64,000 bases of DNA from Enterobacter sp. Ag1 (GTDB lineage Bacteria > Pseudomonadota > Gammaproteobacteria > Enterobacterales > Enterobacteriaceae), in the NCBI GenBank assembly GCA_000277545.1, contig AKXM01000003.1:62022-126021 (forward strand), written 5' to 3'. Made by a program: the position numbers and the translations under genes. Under the pieces are notes generated by a model that was given only the letters and a program-made list of their open reading frames with translations, made no database searches and was not told the DNA's origin. The stretch's first letter is position 1. Each line of letters opens with the position of its first letter. Shown here piece by piece: positions 54,415 through 62,191 of the stretch.

Positions 54415-54449
54415 AATGAGAACGATTATGATTTTGATCGTGATTATCG
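54415..54449 (-). promoter_or_regulatory. Two adjacent Fur-type boxes upstream of the receptor
   Basis: TGAGAAC-G-ATTATGA (54417-54431) matches the 7-1-7 Fur model TGATAAT-N-ATTATCA at 11 of 14 positions, and TGATCGT-G-ATTATCG (54435-54449) also at 11. They lie 30-65 bases upstream of the start, where a promoter is expected. Confidence 0.75.
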
Positions 54450-54537
54450 TTTCATCATTAGAAATTGCAAGAAAAATGCCCAGAGGGAGGTTGACCAGTA
54501 AAAACGCCTGGCCACGTAAATAGAGAGGAACTCAAAC

Positions 54538-54564
54538 AGCAGGCACGCCCGGAACGAGCCTGCT
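54538..54564 (-). other. Stem-loop after the FhuB-like gene
   Basis: Repeat AGCAGGC / GCCTGCT with a 13-base loop, 11 bases past the fhuB-like stop. T run is poor on the minus strand; it may be a weak terminator or attenuator. Confidence 0.5.
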
Positions 54565-54575
54565 TTTAAGGCCAG

Positions 54576-56513
54576 TCACGCTTTGCGTAACAGCCAGATA
54601 AAGTACGGCGCACCGCAGAGCGTGGCTAACAATCCTGCCGGGATTTGGAACGGGAAGATAAGGCTTCGGCCCAGCCAGTCGGCCAGCAGCATCAGCCCGG
54701 CCCCGATAGCAATAGCCACGATAAGCTGGGGCATTGCGCGGCGGAAGCCGAGCATTCTTGCCATGTGTGGTGCCATCAACCCAACAAAACTTAGTGGCCC
54801 CACGCAGAGCGTTGCGGCAGCAACTAGTCCGGCTGCCAGCACCAGAATGCTGATGCGCGATTGACTCAGGGCAATGCCCAGGGCCTGAGCCGTCTCACCG
54901 CCCAGCGGGAGTATAGCGAGCCAGCGGCGCACCAGGGGCGTAAGCTCAATCAGCGCCAGCGCCATGCCCCCGCTCACCAGCGCCTGCTGCCCGGTTACTT
55001 TCCAGGTGGAGCCGGACAGCCACGTCAGCACCGACCCGCTGCGCGGATCTCCGCTGGCCAGATAAAGCGTGAGCAGCGTGGCGAAAACGGTACTCAGCGC
55101 CACACCGGTCAGTAAAAGCCTTCCCGGAGCCAGCCCGGAGCGGGCTAAAACGAGCATCGCCAGCAGCGTGAGCGCCGCGCCGGCAAAGCCCGCCGGCAGT
55201 TGCCAGGCGCTGACGTCGCCGGGGACGAGAAATATCAATAACACGATGGCGCAGGCCGCGCCGGAACTCACGCCCAGCACCTCGGGGCTGGCCATCGGAT
55301 TGCCGGTCATTTTTTGTACCAGCGTACCGGCCGCCGCCAGCATTGCGCCCGCGGCAAGCGCCGACAGCACCCTCGGCCAGCGCCACTGCCACATTTCTTG
55401 TATGCCGATAAACCAGCCTGCGCTTTCCCGCCCAACGCCCAGCGCGAGCAAGGCAACCAGCGCCAAAACAGCAATAATCAGCAATACCGTAGCGGGGGAA
55501 AGTTGGCGTTCCGCAATCGCGCTGGCATCATCAGAAGCCGCCAAACGCTGATGGCGCAGGCGTGGCAATAACCACAGCATTAACGGTGCCCCCACCAGCG
55601 CCGTCACGGCGCCGGTGGGCAGTTCTTGCCAATAGCGTCCAACCCACAGAACCAGTTGATCGCTCAGTAACAGCAGCAATGCCCCCGTCGCCATCGAAGC
55701 CAGGAGTTTAGGCAGCAGACGTCTCACGCCAAACATGCCGGCCAGGACCGGAGCAAACAGGCCAATAAATCCGATCACGCCCACCACGCTGACCAGCATC
55801 GAACTCAGCAGCAGGGCCAAAAATAGCCCGCCCACGCGCACTAAAGCCAGCTTCATCCCCAGTCCACGTAATACGGTGTCATCCAGGGCCAGCATACCCA
55901 GCGGGCGAATCATCAGTACGATGAGTACCAGCACGGCCAGAAGCCTCGGCCAAAGAAACTCCACGCCAGCCCAGTCGTACTGGTTCAACATCCCGCTGCT
56001 CCAGATAAAGAGATTTTGCAGGCGTTCATGGTTGAACAATACGAGGAAGCTTTTTACGGCTCCGCAATAAAGTCCCAATACCAGGCCGGCAAGGATTAGC
56101 GTAACCGGCGACATTCGTTTACCCCAGGCAGCCCCGAGCACAATACTGCCTACGGCCATTGCGCCAGCCAGCGCCGCAAGCTGTTTGCCGGTTTCCCCTG
56201 CCCCCGCCAAAAACAGCGTCGCAAGGGTCAGCCCCAGCTGTGCCCCAGCCGCAACGCCAAGGGTGGCCGGTTCGGCCAGAGGATTACGCAGAATATGCTG
56301 AAACAGGCAGCCTGCCAGCGCCAGCCCGGCGCCGGTAAGCAGCGCAAGCGCGGTTCGCGGCAGCAGGCTGTAGTGAAACAGCATCTGCGAAACATCGGTC
56401 ACCTGAGGCAGAGTTATCGCTTGCCACCAGAGCCCGGCAGGCAGCATTTGCTGGAAGTTGTAGCCGGTCAAAAACAGCGTGAAGGCACAGAGTATAAGCA
56501 GGATTATGCGCAC
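54576..56513 (-). CDS. fhuB: Fe(III)-hydroxamate ABC permease, FhuB-like (fused halves)
   Basis: 645-residue fused two-half FecCD-family permease, like E. coli FhuB (660 aa), with about 20 transmembrane segments. Each half has the family loop: LFQHILRNPLAEPATLGVAA in the first and LVQKMTGNPMASPEVLGVSS in the second; these couple to the ATPase. The start is GTG at 56513, overlapping the fhuD-like stop by ten bases, with GGAGG at the right spacing; upstream in-frame codons overlap the fhuD-like gene. No FhuC-type ATPase gene is in this window, so it must be encoded elsewhere. Confidence 0.88.
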   Translation of the reverse strand: MRIILLILCAFTLFLTGYNFQQMLPAGLWWQAITLPQVTDVSQMLFHYSLLPRTALALLTGAGLALAGCLFQHILRNPLAEPATLGVAAGAQLGLTLATLFLAGAGETGKQLAALAGAMAVGSIVLGAAWGKRMSPVTLILAGLVLGLYCGAVKSFLVLFNHERLQNLFIWSSGMLNQYDWAGVEFLWPRLLAVLVLIVLMIRPLGMLALDDTVLRGLGMKLALVRVGGLFLALLLSSMLVSVVGVIGFIGLFAPVLAGMFGVRRLLPKLLASMATGALLLLLSDQLVLWVGRYWQELPTGAVTALVGAPLMLWLLPRLRHQRLAASDDASAIAERQLSPATVLLIIAVLALVALLALGVGRESAGWFIGIQEMWQWRWPRVLSALAAGAMLAAAGTLVQKMTGNPMASPEVLGVSSGAACAIVLLIFLVPGDVSAWQLPAGFAGAALTLLAMLVLARSGLAPGRLLLTGVALSTVFATLLTLYLASGDPRSGSVLTWLSGSTWKVTGQQALVSGGMALALIELTPLVRRWLAILPLGGETAQALGIALSQSRISILVLAAGLVAAATLCVGPLSFVGLMAPHMARMLGFRRAMPQLIVAIAIGAGLMLLADWLGRSLIFPFQIPAGLLATLCGAPYFIWLLRKA

Positions 56514-57385
56514 AGTGCCTCCGGCAGGAGCTGGCAAAAACGCAGCGCCGAGAAGCTGCCGCCGTAAAACCATACCGCTGGCAGCAGGTGTAACTGGCCC
56601 TCGCGCACGAAAGGCATAACCTGCCATAGCGCAGATTTCGCCACCGTTTTGACCGGATCGTCATCGCCGTGCATAAAGCAAATTGCCGTGACGTTTTCCA
56701 GCCTGACCAGGGTTTCAATGCCCACAATGGCGCTTCCCCAGGCATTGGTTTTCCCGTCCCAGGCGTTACGCATCCCCAGCCGTTCCAGCAGGTCGTTAAA
56801 CAGGCTGTTGCGGCCAAAGATCATGACCCGGCGGCTATCAAGAAATGAAAACATCACCAGCGGGTTGGGATTACCCGGCAGCTTTGCGCGGGTGGCGGCC
56901 ATCTGCTGGTGAAAATGGGCCAGATGTTCGGTAGCCTGCTGCTCCCGCCCTAAAAACTGCCCGAGCCTCAGAAGATCTTTTTCCAACAGCGCCAGCGGGC
57001 GGCCAGAGGCATCATTAAAGGCCGTCGACCAGCAGGGAGCGATAGATGTTAAATCTGACTCAGCCGGCCCGAAGCCTTTGGAGATGAGAAAAAGAGAAGG
57101 AGTGAGACGCTGCATCAGCTCGCGGTTAGGCTCGTTTCTCAGCCCAACGTCAACGACGGTTTCAGGCAACGTTGGCTCCCCTACCCAGCGGTGATAATTA
57201 CGCTTATCGGCAATCGCCATCGGCATAATCCCGAGCGCCAGCAACATTTCAACCGGTCGCCATTCCAGGGCAATAATACGTGCGACATCAAAGCGGCGGG
57301 CATCAGCCTGGCAGGGAAGAATGGCCGCCAGAGGCAGCAGGGAGGCTAGCGCCAGCAGGCGTCGGCGGCTTAAAGAAACGTCCAT
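56504..57385 (-). CDS. fhuD: Fe(III)-hydroxamate substrate-binding protein, FhuD-like
   Basis: 293-residue periplasmic binding protein. The N-terminus MDVSLSRRRLLALASLLPLA is a twin-arginine (Tat) signal, as in E. coli FhuD. Then RFDVARIIALEWRPVEMLLA, DKRNYHRWVGEPTLPETVVD and a C-terminal PAVWFYGGSFSALRF follow the FhuD pattern, including the aromatic residues that hold hydroxamates. The ATG at 57385 lacks a visible Shine-Dalgarno. A Fur-type box lies six bases upstream. It is translationally coupled to the FhuB-like permease. Confidence 0.88.
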   Translation of the reverse strand: MDVSLSRRRLLALASLLPLAAILPCQADARRFDVARIIALEWRPVEMLLALGIMPMAIADKRNYHRWVGEPTLPETVVDVGLRNEPNRELMQRLTPSLFLISKGFGPAESDLTSIAPCWSTAFNDASGRPLALLEKDLLRLGQFLGREQQATEHLAHFHQQMAATRAKLPGNPNPLVMFSFLDSRRVMIFGRNSLFNDLLERLGMRNAWDGKTNAWGSAIVGIETLVRLENVTAICFMHGDDDPVKTVAKSALWQVMPFVREGQLHLLPAVWFYGGSFSALRFCQLLPEALCA

Positions 57386-57390
57386 ATAAA

Positions 57391-57405
57391 TAGCAATAGT
57401 TATCG
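57391..57405 (-). promoter_or_regulatory. Fur-type box upstream of the FhuD-like gene
   Basis: TAGCAAT-A-GTTATCG matches the 7-1-7 Fur model at 9 of 14 positions. It is weaker than the receptor boxes and unusually close to the start codon, so it would sit on the 5' leader. Confidence 0.5.
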
Positions 57406-57482
57406 TTCTAATTAAGTTTTACACATTATGCCGCCAGCCGCCGCCAACGCAATCAAAAACTCAGCTAGCGGCCGGGCATTAT

Positions 57483-58088
57483 TTAGAAGACAAGGCGTTT
57501 GCGCTCTTCCTGACTAAGTCTGCGGGGTTCAAACTGATGGTGCGTAAACGTTATTTCCGTGGCGTCATCCTCCACGTCATTCAGCTCAATTCGGTCCAGC
57601 GACTTCTCACCATAAAGCGTAATCGAGCGGAACAGCCCGCTGAGCGTTTTCTCAAAGGGAATTAATACCAGCCGCCATCTTCCCTCCCCCAGGTCGGAAA
57701 ACTCGCTGATAAAGTCTTTCTCAAGCGCTTTTCGATCGAGATAAAACAGCGTACGCAGCAGTTGGTTGAACTGAAACATTGGCGGATTGTTCTCCGCGGT
57801 GATTGCCTGCGGCGGCTGGTTACCCATCACCTGAACCATCCGATTCTCCCCAACAACCAGTCCCATCGGGAAAGGCTGACGCTGCTGCCACCACAGCCCT
57901 TTATGCTTTGTCACCACAATCCGCCCGCTGGAATGCAGCGGCTGCGCCATGCCTTTTATCTGGCGCTCCTGCTCAAACTGCGCCCGCATTACCGGCACGG
58001 CGGCAAATCGCTTTTGGATGTCATCCAGCGTTACCGCCCCTGTCACCTGCGCCACCAGCAGAAGAGAAAGGAGCAAACTTTTTTTCAC
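57483..58088 (-). CDS. LolA-like periplasmic lipoprotein-carrier protein
   Basis: 201-residue protein of the outer-membrane lipoprotein carrier (LolA) fold. A Sec signal MKKSLLLSLLLVAQVTGAVT is followed by LDDIQKRFAAVPVMRAQFEQ and the beta-rich SSGRIVVTKHKGLWWQQRQP typical of LolA-like proteins from aryl-polyene-type clusters. It is not the housekeeping lolA, which lies elsewhere in enterics. The start is GTG at 58088. It is alone between the FhuD-like gene (97 bases) and ymdA (103 bases), with no polyene synthesis genes. Function unknown. Confidence 0.78.
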   Translation of the reverse strand: MKKSLLLSLLLVAQVTGAVTLDDIQKRFAAVPVMRAQFEQERQIKGMAQPLHSSGRIVVTKHKGLWWQQRQPFPMGLVVGENRMVQVMGNQPPQAITAENNPPMFQFNQLLRTLFYLDRKALEKDFISEFSDLGEGRWRLVLIPFEKTLSGLFRSITLYGEKSLDRIELNDVEDDATEITFTHHQFEPRRLSQEERKRLVF

Positions 58089-58164
58089 AGCAATAACCCT
58101 ATGCGTTCAACTGAAATCGATCCGCGTTAGTTTACTCTGCTATGTGGTCTGAAACCAAAAATAC

Positions 58165-58190
58165 ACAGCCCGCGTTAAACGGGCCGTGGC
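58165..58190 (-). terminator. ymdA terminator
   Basis: Imperfect stem CACAGCCCG / CGGGCCGTG (one mismatch) with a 7-base loop; the minus strand continues TATTTTT. It begins two bases past the ymdA stop. Confidence 0.72.
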
Positions 58191-58191
58191 G

Positions 58192-58500
58192 TTATTGATA
58201 GGTAACGTACAGCACTGCTGTTTTGTGCTGTGGGTCGAGGTATTTCACACGGGTTTGCATCGTACTATCATTATGAAGGGTAATACCATCCAGAGAGCTA
58301 AGGGCAACGGTCTGAGTGACGGGTTTGCCTTTTTCGGTGCAGGTCATGGCGACATTGGAGCTGGCCGATGTCCACTGACAGCCGCCTTCTACTATTTCAC
58401 CTCGAAAATGAATGATGCCAGAGGATGCAGCCTGAGAAAGCGGTGAAACCGCGATGCCCAGCGCCAGACAAAGCAAATACTGCTGAAAACTTGCTTTCAC
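58192..58500 (-). CDS. ymdA: Secreted protein YmdA
   Basis: 102-residue secreted protein: signal VKASFQQYLLCLALGIAVSP... cleaved near SQA-ASS, then GIIHFRGEIVEGGCQW, a pattern like type 1 fimbrial subunits (GxIxFxGxIVxxxC). Two Cys residues could form the fimbrial disulfide (GGCQW and MTCTEK). E. coli YmdA has 103 residues. GTG at 58500 is used because GAGGAG lies eight bases upstream. It follows csgC on the same strand; function unknown. Confidence 0.88.
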   Translation of the reverse strand: MKASFQQYLLCLALGIAVSPLSQAASSGIIHFRGEIVEGGCQWTSASSNVAMTCTEKGKPVTQTVALSSLDGITLHNDSTMQTRVKYLDPQHKTAVLYVTYQ

Positions 58501-58620
58501 GTTTATTACTCCTCGATTGCTGTCGTCCCTGAAGGTTATCGGCAGAAAATCAAAGATAATTAAACAGTGATCCATGTTTTTTGTTCTTGCAATACTTCCG
58601 TCACATATATTTGTTTGCGG

Positions 58621-58950
58621 TCAAGACTTCCCCGGCTTTTGCCACTGTTGCTCAAGGTGAAAGGCTTTTCCGTCGCTCAGGGTAACAGTGACCGTGACGC
58701 TGTCTCCGGGGTCAATATTCAAACTTAGCTGCGACAGATCGACGGCCTGATGTGCTTTTATAAACAGTTCGCTGCTTTGGTGGCTGGAGCTTTTCCCCGA
58801 CGGGCCAGTTTTGGTTGCCACCAGCGTCAAGGTGCACTGGCAATCCGCCGCCAGCGTCGCGACAGGCGTTATTGTGTAGATGTTTTCCTGCTGCCGGGTA
58901 TTAAACGTCAGCTGACTTGAGAGTGCGGCAAGCAATACCAGGGTATGCAT
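58621..58950 (-). CDS. csgC: Curli chaperone-like protein CsgC
   Basis: 109-residue periplasmic protein with an immunoglobulin fold that inhibits premature amyloid formation of CsgA. It begins MHTLVLLAALSSQLTFNTRQ and has the conserved CxC motif DCQCTLTL near residues 37-39. Length matches E. coli (110). GGAGG lies just upstream. A terminator-like hairpin separates it from csgA, so it should be expressed well below csgBA. Confidence 0.94.
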   Translation of the reverse strand: MHTLVLLAALSSQLTFNTRQQENIYTITPVATLAADCQCTLTLVATKTGPSGKSSSHQSSELFIKAHQAVDLSQLSLNIDPGDSVTVTVTLSDGKAFHLEQQWQKPGKS

Positions 58951-58962
58951 ACAACCTCCAAA

Positions 58963-58986
58963 GAAAAACAGGGCCGTCGGCCCTGT
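58963..58986 (-). terminator. Terminator/attenuator hairpin between csgA and csgC
   Basis: 8-bp repeat ACAGGGCC / GGCCCTGT with a GTC loop; the minus strand continues TTTTTC. It lies 22 bases past the csgA stop and would reduce csgC transcription. Confidence 0.82.
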
Positions 58987-59007
58987 TCACGCGATAGCCA
59001 GGTCGCT

Positions 59008-59421
59008 TTAGTACTGAGATGCAGTGGCGTGGTTACCGTTGCCGAACTGGGTGACCGACACCAGAGAGCTGGATGCCGTCTGATTAACCACTGCCCCGTT
59101 GTTGGTCCCGAACTGCTGAACATCAATCTGCGCGTTTTTCCCGTTCCACTGGCTGATGGTGGCATTGTTACCGTAGCCATCCTGCAGCAGTTTAATATCG
59201 CTGCTGTCAGAGCCCTGGCCAACTTTTGCCCCATTCACCGTGCCCAGCTGTTTAATTTCAGTCTTCGAATAGAACGCATTCGACTGCAGCGCTGTGGCAT
59301 TATTTCCGTTACCCTGCTGATATATTTTCAAGGTCGAGTGCTGAGCCTGCTGCGGATAGGTCGCCATTGCACCTGCGGAAACAACCAGTGCTGCTAATGC
59401 TGCCACTTTGAAAAGATTCAT
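59008..59421 (-). CDS. csgA: Major curlin subunit CsgA
   Basis: 137-residue amyloid subunit of curli (E. coli 151). After the signal (MNLFKVAALAALVVSAGAMA) comes only a short TYPQQAQH segment, then five repeats beginning STLKIYQQGNGNNATALQ, SKTEIKQLGTVNGAKVGQ, SDIKLLQDGYGNNATISQ, AQIDVQQFGTNNGAVVNQ and SLVSVTQFGNGNHATASQ. The Gly-rich N22 secretion segment of E. coli CsgA is missing. Repeats 2 and 4 lose a repeat Gly. It follows csgB by 45 bases. Confidence 0.95.
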   Translation of the reverse strand: MNLFKVAALAALVVSAGAMATYPQQAQHSTLKIYQQGNGNNATALQSNAFYSKTEIKQLGTVNGAKVGQGSDSSDIKLLQDGYGNNATISQWNGKNAQIDVQQFGTNNGAVVNQTASSSLVSVTQFGNGNHATASQY

Positions 59422-59466
59422 ACTAAAACCCCCATCGGATTGATAGTTTCAGCCCAAATATTTTGC

Positions 59467-59916
59467 TTATCGCTGAATAATGCGAATCGCCATTTGTGAC
59501 TGGTTTTGCACAACAACTGCTGACTTCTGGGTACCGTACTGGGTAATGTTTGCTTTATTACCAGAACCTCGTTGGATAATAAGCGCCGCATTACCAAATG
59601 AATCCTGCTTAATACCCGCCTCGTTGGCGTTACCTTCTTGCGAGATATAAGCCAGGTTATAACTGCCTGATTGTTCGATGTTTGCCCGGTTGCCTGCTCC
59701 GCTTTGCGTAACCTCAGAAAGTTGCTTCTGACCCCGCTGAACTACTGCAGCATTATTATTGCTACCAGACTGGCCAATAATGGCCGTTTGATTAAATTGA
59801 GGATTGCTCAATTCATTGACAGCAAAATTATACTCAGCAGTGGCGAGATCGTTACTCGCCGCAAAACAATGACTCGCCAGGCCAGCGAACATTATAGAAA
59901 TAAAATATTTTTTCAT
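59467..59916 (-). CDS. csgB: Minor curlin nucleator CsgB
   Basis: 149-residue curli nucleator (E. coli 151). Signal MKKYFISIMFAGLASHCFA is followed by NDLATAEYNFAVNELSNPQF, as in E. coli, then five curlin repeats (for example AIIGQSGSNNNAAVVQ, LAYISQEGNANEAGIK) ending in MAIRIIQR. The ATG at 59916 has GGGTGA upstream; in-frame sequence further upstream is not conserved. First gene of csgBAC; divergent from csgD. Confidence 0.96.
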   Translation of the reverse strand: MKKYFISIMFAGLASHCFAASNDLATAEYNFAVNELSNPQFNQTAIIGQSGSNNNAAVVQRGQKQLSEVTQSGAGNRANIEQSGSYNLAYISQEGNANEAGIKQDSFGNAALIIQRGSGNKANITQYGTQKSAVVVQNQSQMAIRIIQR

Positions 59917-60695
59917 TCTGTCACCCTGAACCAGATAATGCCGGAACAATATGACGCGTAACATTCAGGTCAAGCATAACGGACCAACAATAATGTGTTA
60001 TTGCATCGTTACGCAAATTAGTATGTTACGGCAACAATTAAAAATATCTCATGCCGGGGTGGTATTTTGCATTATAAAATTCACACCAAAGTATTAATAC
60101 GAAATAAAAACAGACAATCATCACTATTACAACCCCCTGATCCAGGGATCGGATAATCATTAGCACACTTATTTAAAGTCACCTTAACTCTCACTGACTT
60201 AGCACAACTTAAGCGATGCTTAGTCAGTTTATGAGAAAACTTCGTCATCATACTCAGTTTTCTTAAGCGAAGCGGTTGAATGCTGGGAACGCGGTTTTTA
60301 AAATTATGAACAGAGTGAGTAAAACAAAAAAATAAAAAATAAAATACATAAAATACAATTAGTTAAAATTAAAAATCGAAATTAATTTTCTATACAGAAA
60401 GCAAAAAACGTACAACTTTCTGCTTAAAATTAAATAGCGAACACTCTCAATTGAAACATTTTAATACCCAAAGAAACATTTAGTTACATAGTTAACACTT
60501 GCGTTAAAATATCCAATCGCTAAATTGGAAACAGTTACCACTTCTTTAGTTAATTTTCTTTTGCTGACCGAAATAAAATCATTTCGGCGATTAAAAATAT
60601 TTAACATACAGCACCGTCGCGGCACTCGTCACGTTATAGAGAATTAATTCTTATTAATTCAAAAGGTAGCGACATAAACCAGGTGGAGTTTCATC
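59917..60695. promoter_or_regulatory. csgB-csgD intergenic regulatory region
   Basis: 779 bases, strongly AT-rich in the half near csgD, with no gene. E. coli has a region of similar size (about 755 bases) integrating OmpR, IHF, H-NS, CpxR and others. The csgD leader is long and in E. coli is a target of several small RNAs (OmrA/B, McaS, GcvB, RprA). Direct TTAAGCGA copies occur near 60209 and 60264. Confidence 0.8.
60476..60500 (+). promoter_or_regulatory. Probable OmpR site (D1) of csgD
   Basis: CATTTAGTTACATAGTTAAC and the following ACTTG closely match my memory of the E. coli csgD OmpR site (ATTTAGTTACATGTTTAACACTTG). It lies about 200 bases before csgD, i.e. near -50 if the leader is about 148 bases as in E. 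coli. Confidence 0.6.
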
Positions 60696-61346
60696 ATGTA
60701 TAATGAAGTCCATGCCCTTCAGGGCCCTACGTTATTGTTAATGACAAAACCCTCTCTCCAGGCTTCAGCCTTATTACAGCACCTGCGCGCCTCGTTAGAA
60801 ATAAATGGCCGTATTCATAATATTCAACGGCCACTGGATGAATTTCCCGGTAATGTTCTGATTTTATTTGATATGGCGGAAACAGATAAAAAGACCATTC
60901 TGTTCTGGCAGGATAAACTAAGTCGTAAAAACTGTCAGATAAAATTGTTGTTACTCAATACGCCGGAGGAGTATCCCTTCCGGGAGATTGAAAGCTGGCC
61001 GCACATCAATGGCGTTTTTTATCTTGCTGTAGAAGAGCCCAAAGTCATCGAGGGACTGCGCGGGGTACTGGCTGGCGAATGTTACTTCTCGCAGAAACTG
61101 GCCAGTTATCTGATCAGCCACTCCGGCAACTACCGGTTTAACAACGCCGAGTCATCCCGCCTGACGCAGCGCGAAAAGGAAATACTGAATAAGCTGCGCG
61201 TTGGTTCTTCCAATGTTGAAATCGCGCGTTCGCTGTTTATCAGCGAGAACACGGTCAAAACGCACCTGTATAACCTGTTCAGAAAGATAGCCGTCAAGAA
61301 CCGAACTCAGGCGGTTTCCTGGGCCAACGATAATCTTCGGCGATAG
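60696..61346 (+). CDS. csgD: Biofilm master regulator CsgD
   Basis: 216-residue LuxR/FixJ-type transcription factor that activates csgBAC and cellulose-related genes. An N-terminal receiver-like domain (about 1-140) without the full phosphoacceptor set is followed by a LuxR helix-turn-helix (about 150-210; [36 protein letters not shown]). Length equals E. coli. AGGTGGAG precedes the ATG. Heads csgDEFG. Confidence 0.97.
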   Translation: MYNEVHALQGPTLLLMTKPSLQASALLQHLRASLEINGRIHNIQRPLDEFPGNVLILFDMAETDKKTILFWQDKLSRKNCQIKLLLLNTPEEYPFREIESWPHINGVFYLAVEEPKVIEGLRGVLAGECYFSQKLASYLISHSGNYRFNNAESSRLTQREKEILNKLRVGSSNVEIARSLFISENTVKTHLYNLFRKIAVKNRTQAVSWANDNLRR

Positions 61347-61350
61347 CCCC

Positions 61351-61737
61351 ATGAAACGTTCAGCTGCATTTACGCTGGCAGCTTGCTGCTGCCTGATAAG
61401 CAGTGTCCTGGCCGAAGAAGTCGAGATCCCTGGACTGCTGACAGACCATACCGTCACCTCCGTTGGCCACAGCTTTTATCGCGCCTTCAGCGATAAATGG
61501 GAAAGCAACTATACCGGTAATTTAACCATCAACGAGCGCCCCAGCGCCCGCTGGGGGAGCTGGATAACGATTACCGCAGGCCAGGATGTTGTTTATCAGG
61601 CTTTTCTTTTCCCCACAAAGCGCGACTTTGACAAAAACGTTGACGTTGCACTGGTCCATACCGATGAGGCGCTTAAACGCAGGCTGATCGATAAGCAACT
61701 CTTGAGCACCAGCGATTTAACCCACGATGAATTCTAG
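61351..61737 (+). CDS. csgE: Curli assembly protein CsgE
   Basis: 128-residue periplasmic specificity factor that caps CsgG and directs CsgA to it (E. coli 129). Signal [20 protein letters not shown] is cleaved near [10 protein letters not shown], then [20 protein letters not shown] and the conserved [10 protein letters not shown]. It starts four bases after csgD stops, so translation is likely coupled. Confidence 0.96.
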   Translation: MKRSAAFTLAACCCLISSVLAEEVEIPGLLTDHTVTSVGHSFYRAFSDKWESNYTGNLTINERPSARWGSWITITAGQDVVYQAFLFPTKRDFDKNVDVALVHTDEALKRRLIDKQLLSTSDLTHDEF

Positions 61738-61746
61738 GAGACGATG

Positions 61747-62163
61747 ATGCGTATTTATCATGCCGTACTGCCCGTGCTGTTATTTACGCCGCTGGCCTGG
61801 GGCGGGAATATGGTTTTCCAGTTTGTGAACCCCAATTTTGGCGGTAACCCCAATAACGGCGCCTATTTGTTAAATTCGGCCCAGGCGCAAAACTCTTATA
61901 AAGATCCCAGCTACAGCAGCGATCTAGGCATTCAAATGCCCAGCGCGCTGGATAACTTCACCCAGGCGCTGCAGTCGCAGGTGCTGGGCGGGCTGCTGAC
62001 CAATATTAATACCGGTAAACCAGGGCGCATGGTCACCAATGATTTTATCGTCGATATTGCCAACACTGACGGCCAGCTTCAGCTCAACGTCACCGACCGC
62101 AAAACCGGCAAAACGTCAACCATTCAGGTATCCGGCCTGCAGGCGAATTCTACGAATTTTTAG
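61747..62163 (+). CDS. csgF: Curli assembly protein CsgF
   Basis: 138-residue extracellular coupler that binds the CsgG pore and anchors CsgB. Signal [20 protein letters not shown], then [20 protein letters not shown] and [20 protein letters not shown], the N-terminal part that inserts into CsgG. The second of two adjacent ATGs (61747) lies six bases after AGGAG and gives the E. coli form. Nine bases separate it from csgE. Confidence 0.97.
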   Translation: MRIYHAVLPVLLFTPLAWGGNMVFQFVNPNFGGNPNNGAYLLNSAQAQNSYKDPSYSSDLGIQMPSALDNFTQALQSQVLGGLLTNINTGKPGRMVTNDFIVDIANTDGQLQLNVTDRKTGKTSTIQVSGLQANSTNF

Positions 62164-62191
62164 TGGCTTAACCTCTGAAAGGATCACTATC

